Assembly: GCA_963975425.1 (NCBI GenBank)
Contig: CAXBGS010000002.1
Location: 310,001 to 374,000, forward strand
Reading direction: 5' to 3'
DNA length: 64,000 nucleotides
From: CAXBGS01 sp963975425
Lineage (GTDB): Bacteria; Planctomycetota; Planctomycetia; Pirellulales; Pirellulaceae
Part shown: in pieces, positions 63,025 to 64,000 of the stretch
How positions within the stretch are numbered: the first letter of the stretch is position 1
How the letters are laid out: the number at the start of each line of letters is the position of its first letter
Made by a program: the position numbers and the translations under genes
Notes under the pieces: generated by a model
Seen by the model: the letters and a program-made list of their open reading frames with translations, nothing else
The model's database searches: none
Told to the model about the DNA's origin: nothing

Positions 63025-63189
63025 CGTCATCTTCCTTTTGCAAATTTGTTGTCGGCGAGTCGAGGGGGGAGGATCACGGCCACGGTCGTTGAACGTTACT
63101 TTCTGGCGGCAATGATCGGATAGACTGTAGTACAAACGCGAAGCGTTGTTGTTGCTGCTGCGTGTCGAAAAGCAAAGCTTGGACAAACC
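63025..63189. promoter_or_regulatory. divergent promoter region between esterase and sulfatase genes
   Basis: 165 bases between two start codons facing away from each other. It includes CAACAACAACGCTTCGCG-type low-complexity sequence. Both promoters must lie here; no sites can be called with confidence. Confidence 0.5.
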
Positions 63190-64000
63190 ATGAGACGAAT
63201 GCAAACGTTTGGAACCGTCGTCGCGGCGATATTCTGTTTTTTTTCATCTGCGTTGGCGGCCCCGCAACGTCCGAACGTTGTCTTTTTCCTGGTCGACGAT
63301 CTTGGTTGGCGTGACGTGGGATGTTTCGGCAGTTCATTCTACGAGACTCCGAACATCGATCGGCTAGCGGACCAGGGCGTGCGATTTACTGACGCCTACG
63401 CGGCGTGCCACGTCTGCTCGCCGACGCGTGCAAGTATTTTGACGGGAAAGTATCCGGGACGACTCGGTCTGACCGATTGGATACCAGGACGACGCGAATT
63501 CCCATTCCAACGACTCAGCAACGTTCGCACGCGACAGCAACTTCCAACAGATGAACAAACGCTCGCCGAAACGATGAGGGACGCGGGCTACCAGACCGCC
63601 GCGATCGGCAAATGGCATTTGGGCGCAGAACCGTCGGGGCCAACGGCCCACGGTTTCGATGTCGACATCCCACAAAATCACTCCAGCGGCGGGCCCAGAT
63701 CGTACCATGCGCCGTTTCAGCTTGACGGACTCGACGGCCAACCGGGTGACTACTTGACCGATCGTTTGACCGACGAAGCGGAACGTTTTATCGAGACCAA
63801 TCGCAATCGACCATTCTTTTTGTATTTCGCGCATTTTGCGGTGCATGATCCCATTCAGGGCCGCAGCGATCTGGTTACAAAATACGAAGCGAAGCGGAAA
63901 CAGTTGCCCAAGATGCGTTCTGCCAAACCATTTATCCTGGAAGGCAACCCCGACGACACAGCGCCGCTATCGACCGAGGAACTAAAATCACGCTTGGATC
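63190..64000 (+). CDS. sulfatase (formylglycine-dependent), truncated by window end
   Basis: 270 codons are visible from ATG 63190 and the frame is still open at 64000. The start gives MRRMQTFGTVVAAIFCFFSS, a signal peptide. The core VVFFLVDDLGWRDVGCFGS supplies metal ligands, and C76-S-P-T-R in HVCSPTRASILTGKYPGR is a full modification motif. IGKWHLGAEPS follows as in arylsulfatase A-type enzymes. It is divergent from the double esterase gene, suggesting joint use in breaking down an acetylated, sulfated glycan. Confidence 0.93.
   Translation, partial: MRRMQTFGTVVAAIFCFFSSALAAPQRPNVVFFLVDDLGWRDVGCFGSSFYETPNIDRLADQGVRFTDAYAACHVCSPTRASILTGKYPGRLGLTDWIPGRREFPFQRLSNVRTRQQLPTDEQTLAETMRDAGYQTAAIGKWHLGAEPSGPTAHGFDVDIPQNHSSGGPRSYHAPFQLDGLDGQPGDYLTDRLTDEAERFIETNRNRPFFLYFAHFAVHDPIQGRSDLVTKYEAKRKQLPKMRSAKPFILEGNPDDTAPLSTEELKSRLD

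Noticed and set aside
1..64000. tRNA, rRNA or mobile elements
   Set aside because: No cloverleaf, rRNA core sequence, transposase or terminal inverted repeats were recognised on reading both strands.

Overview
The window looks like chromosomal DNA from a marine-type planctomycete of the Pirellulaceae (Rhodopirellula and relatives). Evidence read from the proteins: six formylglycine-dependent sulfatases, Pirellula/Verrucomicrobium-type propeller dehydrogenases carrying CxxCH heme domains, DUF1080 proteins, a DUF1552/DUF1592 pair, a PEP-CTERM protein and moderate GC. No rRNA, tRNA, CRISPR array, transposase or prophage gene was recognised. The assignment is by gene content only.

Layout. 1-4.0 kb: the 3' end of metH, two small DUF-type proteins, and a membrane protein followed by a PhoD-like phosphatase. 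4.2-8.1 kb: a ThrE-type exporter, a sulfatase and a pirin. 8.2-26.5 kb: a hydrogenase island. On the minus strand, read from right to left, it holds a His-rich nickel-type transporter, hhyS, hhyL, a maturation protease, two tiny unknown proteins, a TPR protein, a 121-aa unknown, a NifU-Rieske fusion, an NHL-repeat protein, hypC, hypD and hypE. Divergent on the plus strand are a DUF1641 protein, hypA, hypB and a two-component system; hypF is convergent to these. The small subunit matches the actinobacterial-type (group 1h) high-affinity [NiFe] hydrogenases almost end to end, so the island is a complete, self-maturing set for oxidising trace H2.

26.8-38.4 kb: a minus-strand catabolic operon running LacI regulator, DUF1080 protein, TIM-barrel glycoside-hydrolase-like protein, sulfatase, sulfatase, propeller-dehydrogenase/heme/SGNH fusion, then a TIM-barrel isomerase. 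Several neighbours overlap by ATGA. I infer oxidative (3-keto type) breakdown of a sulfated glycan in the periplasm. 38.8-47.2 kb: another sulfatase, a 1.4-kb gene-free stretch with four different short tandem repeat arrays, a DUF1552 plus DUF1592 cytochrome pair, and a PEP-CTERM protein. 47.2-64.0 kb: a minus-strand run of accessory catabolic genes (NHL protein, DUF1080-propeller-heme fusion, amidohydrolase, EF-hand protein, alpha/beta hydrolase, methyltransferase, sulfatase, PhoD phosphatase, GH17-like lipoprotein, double SGNH esterase), then a divergent sulfatase cut by the window edge.

The strongest leads are the group 1h island with its NifU-Rieske fusion, DUF1641 protein and dedicated sensor kinase; the sulfatase/3-keto operon, whose two separate key domains recur fused in one protein 11 kb away; a sulfatase with a non-canonical CGTSR active-site motif; and frequent short tandem duplications, including one expanding the coding region of hypF.
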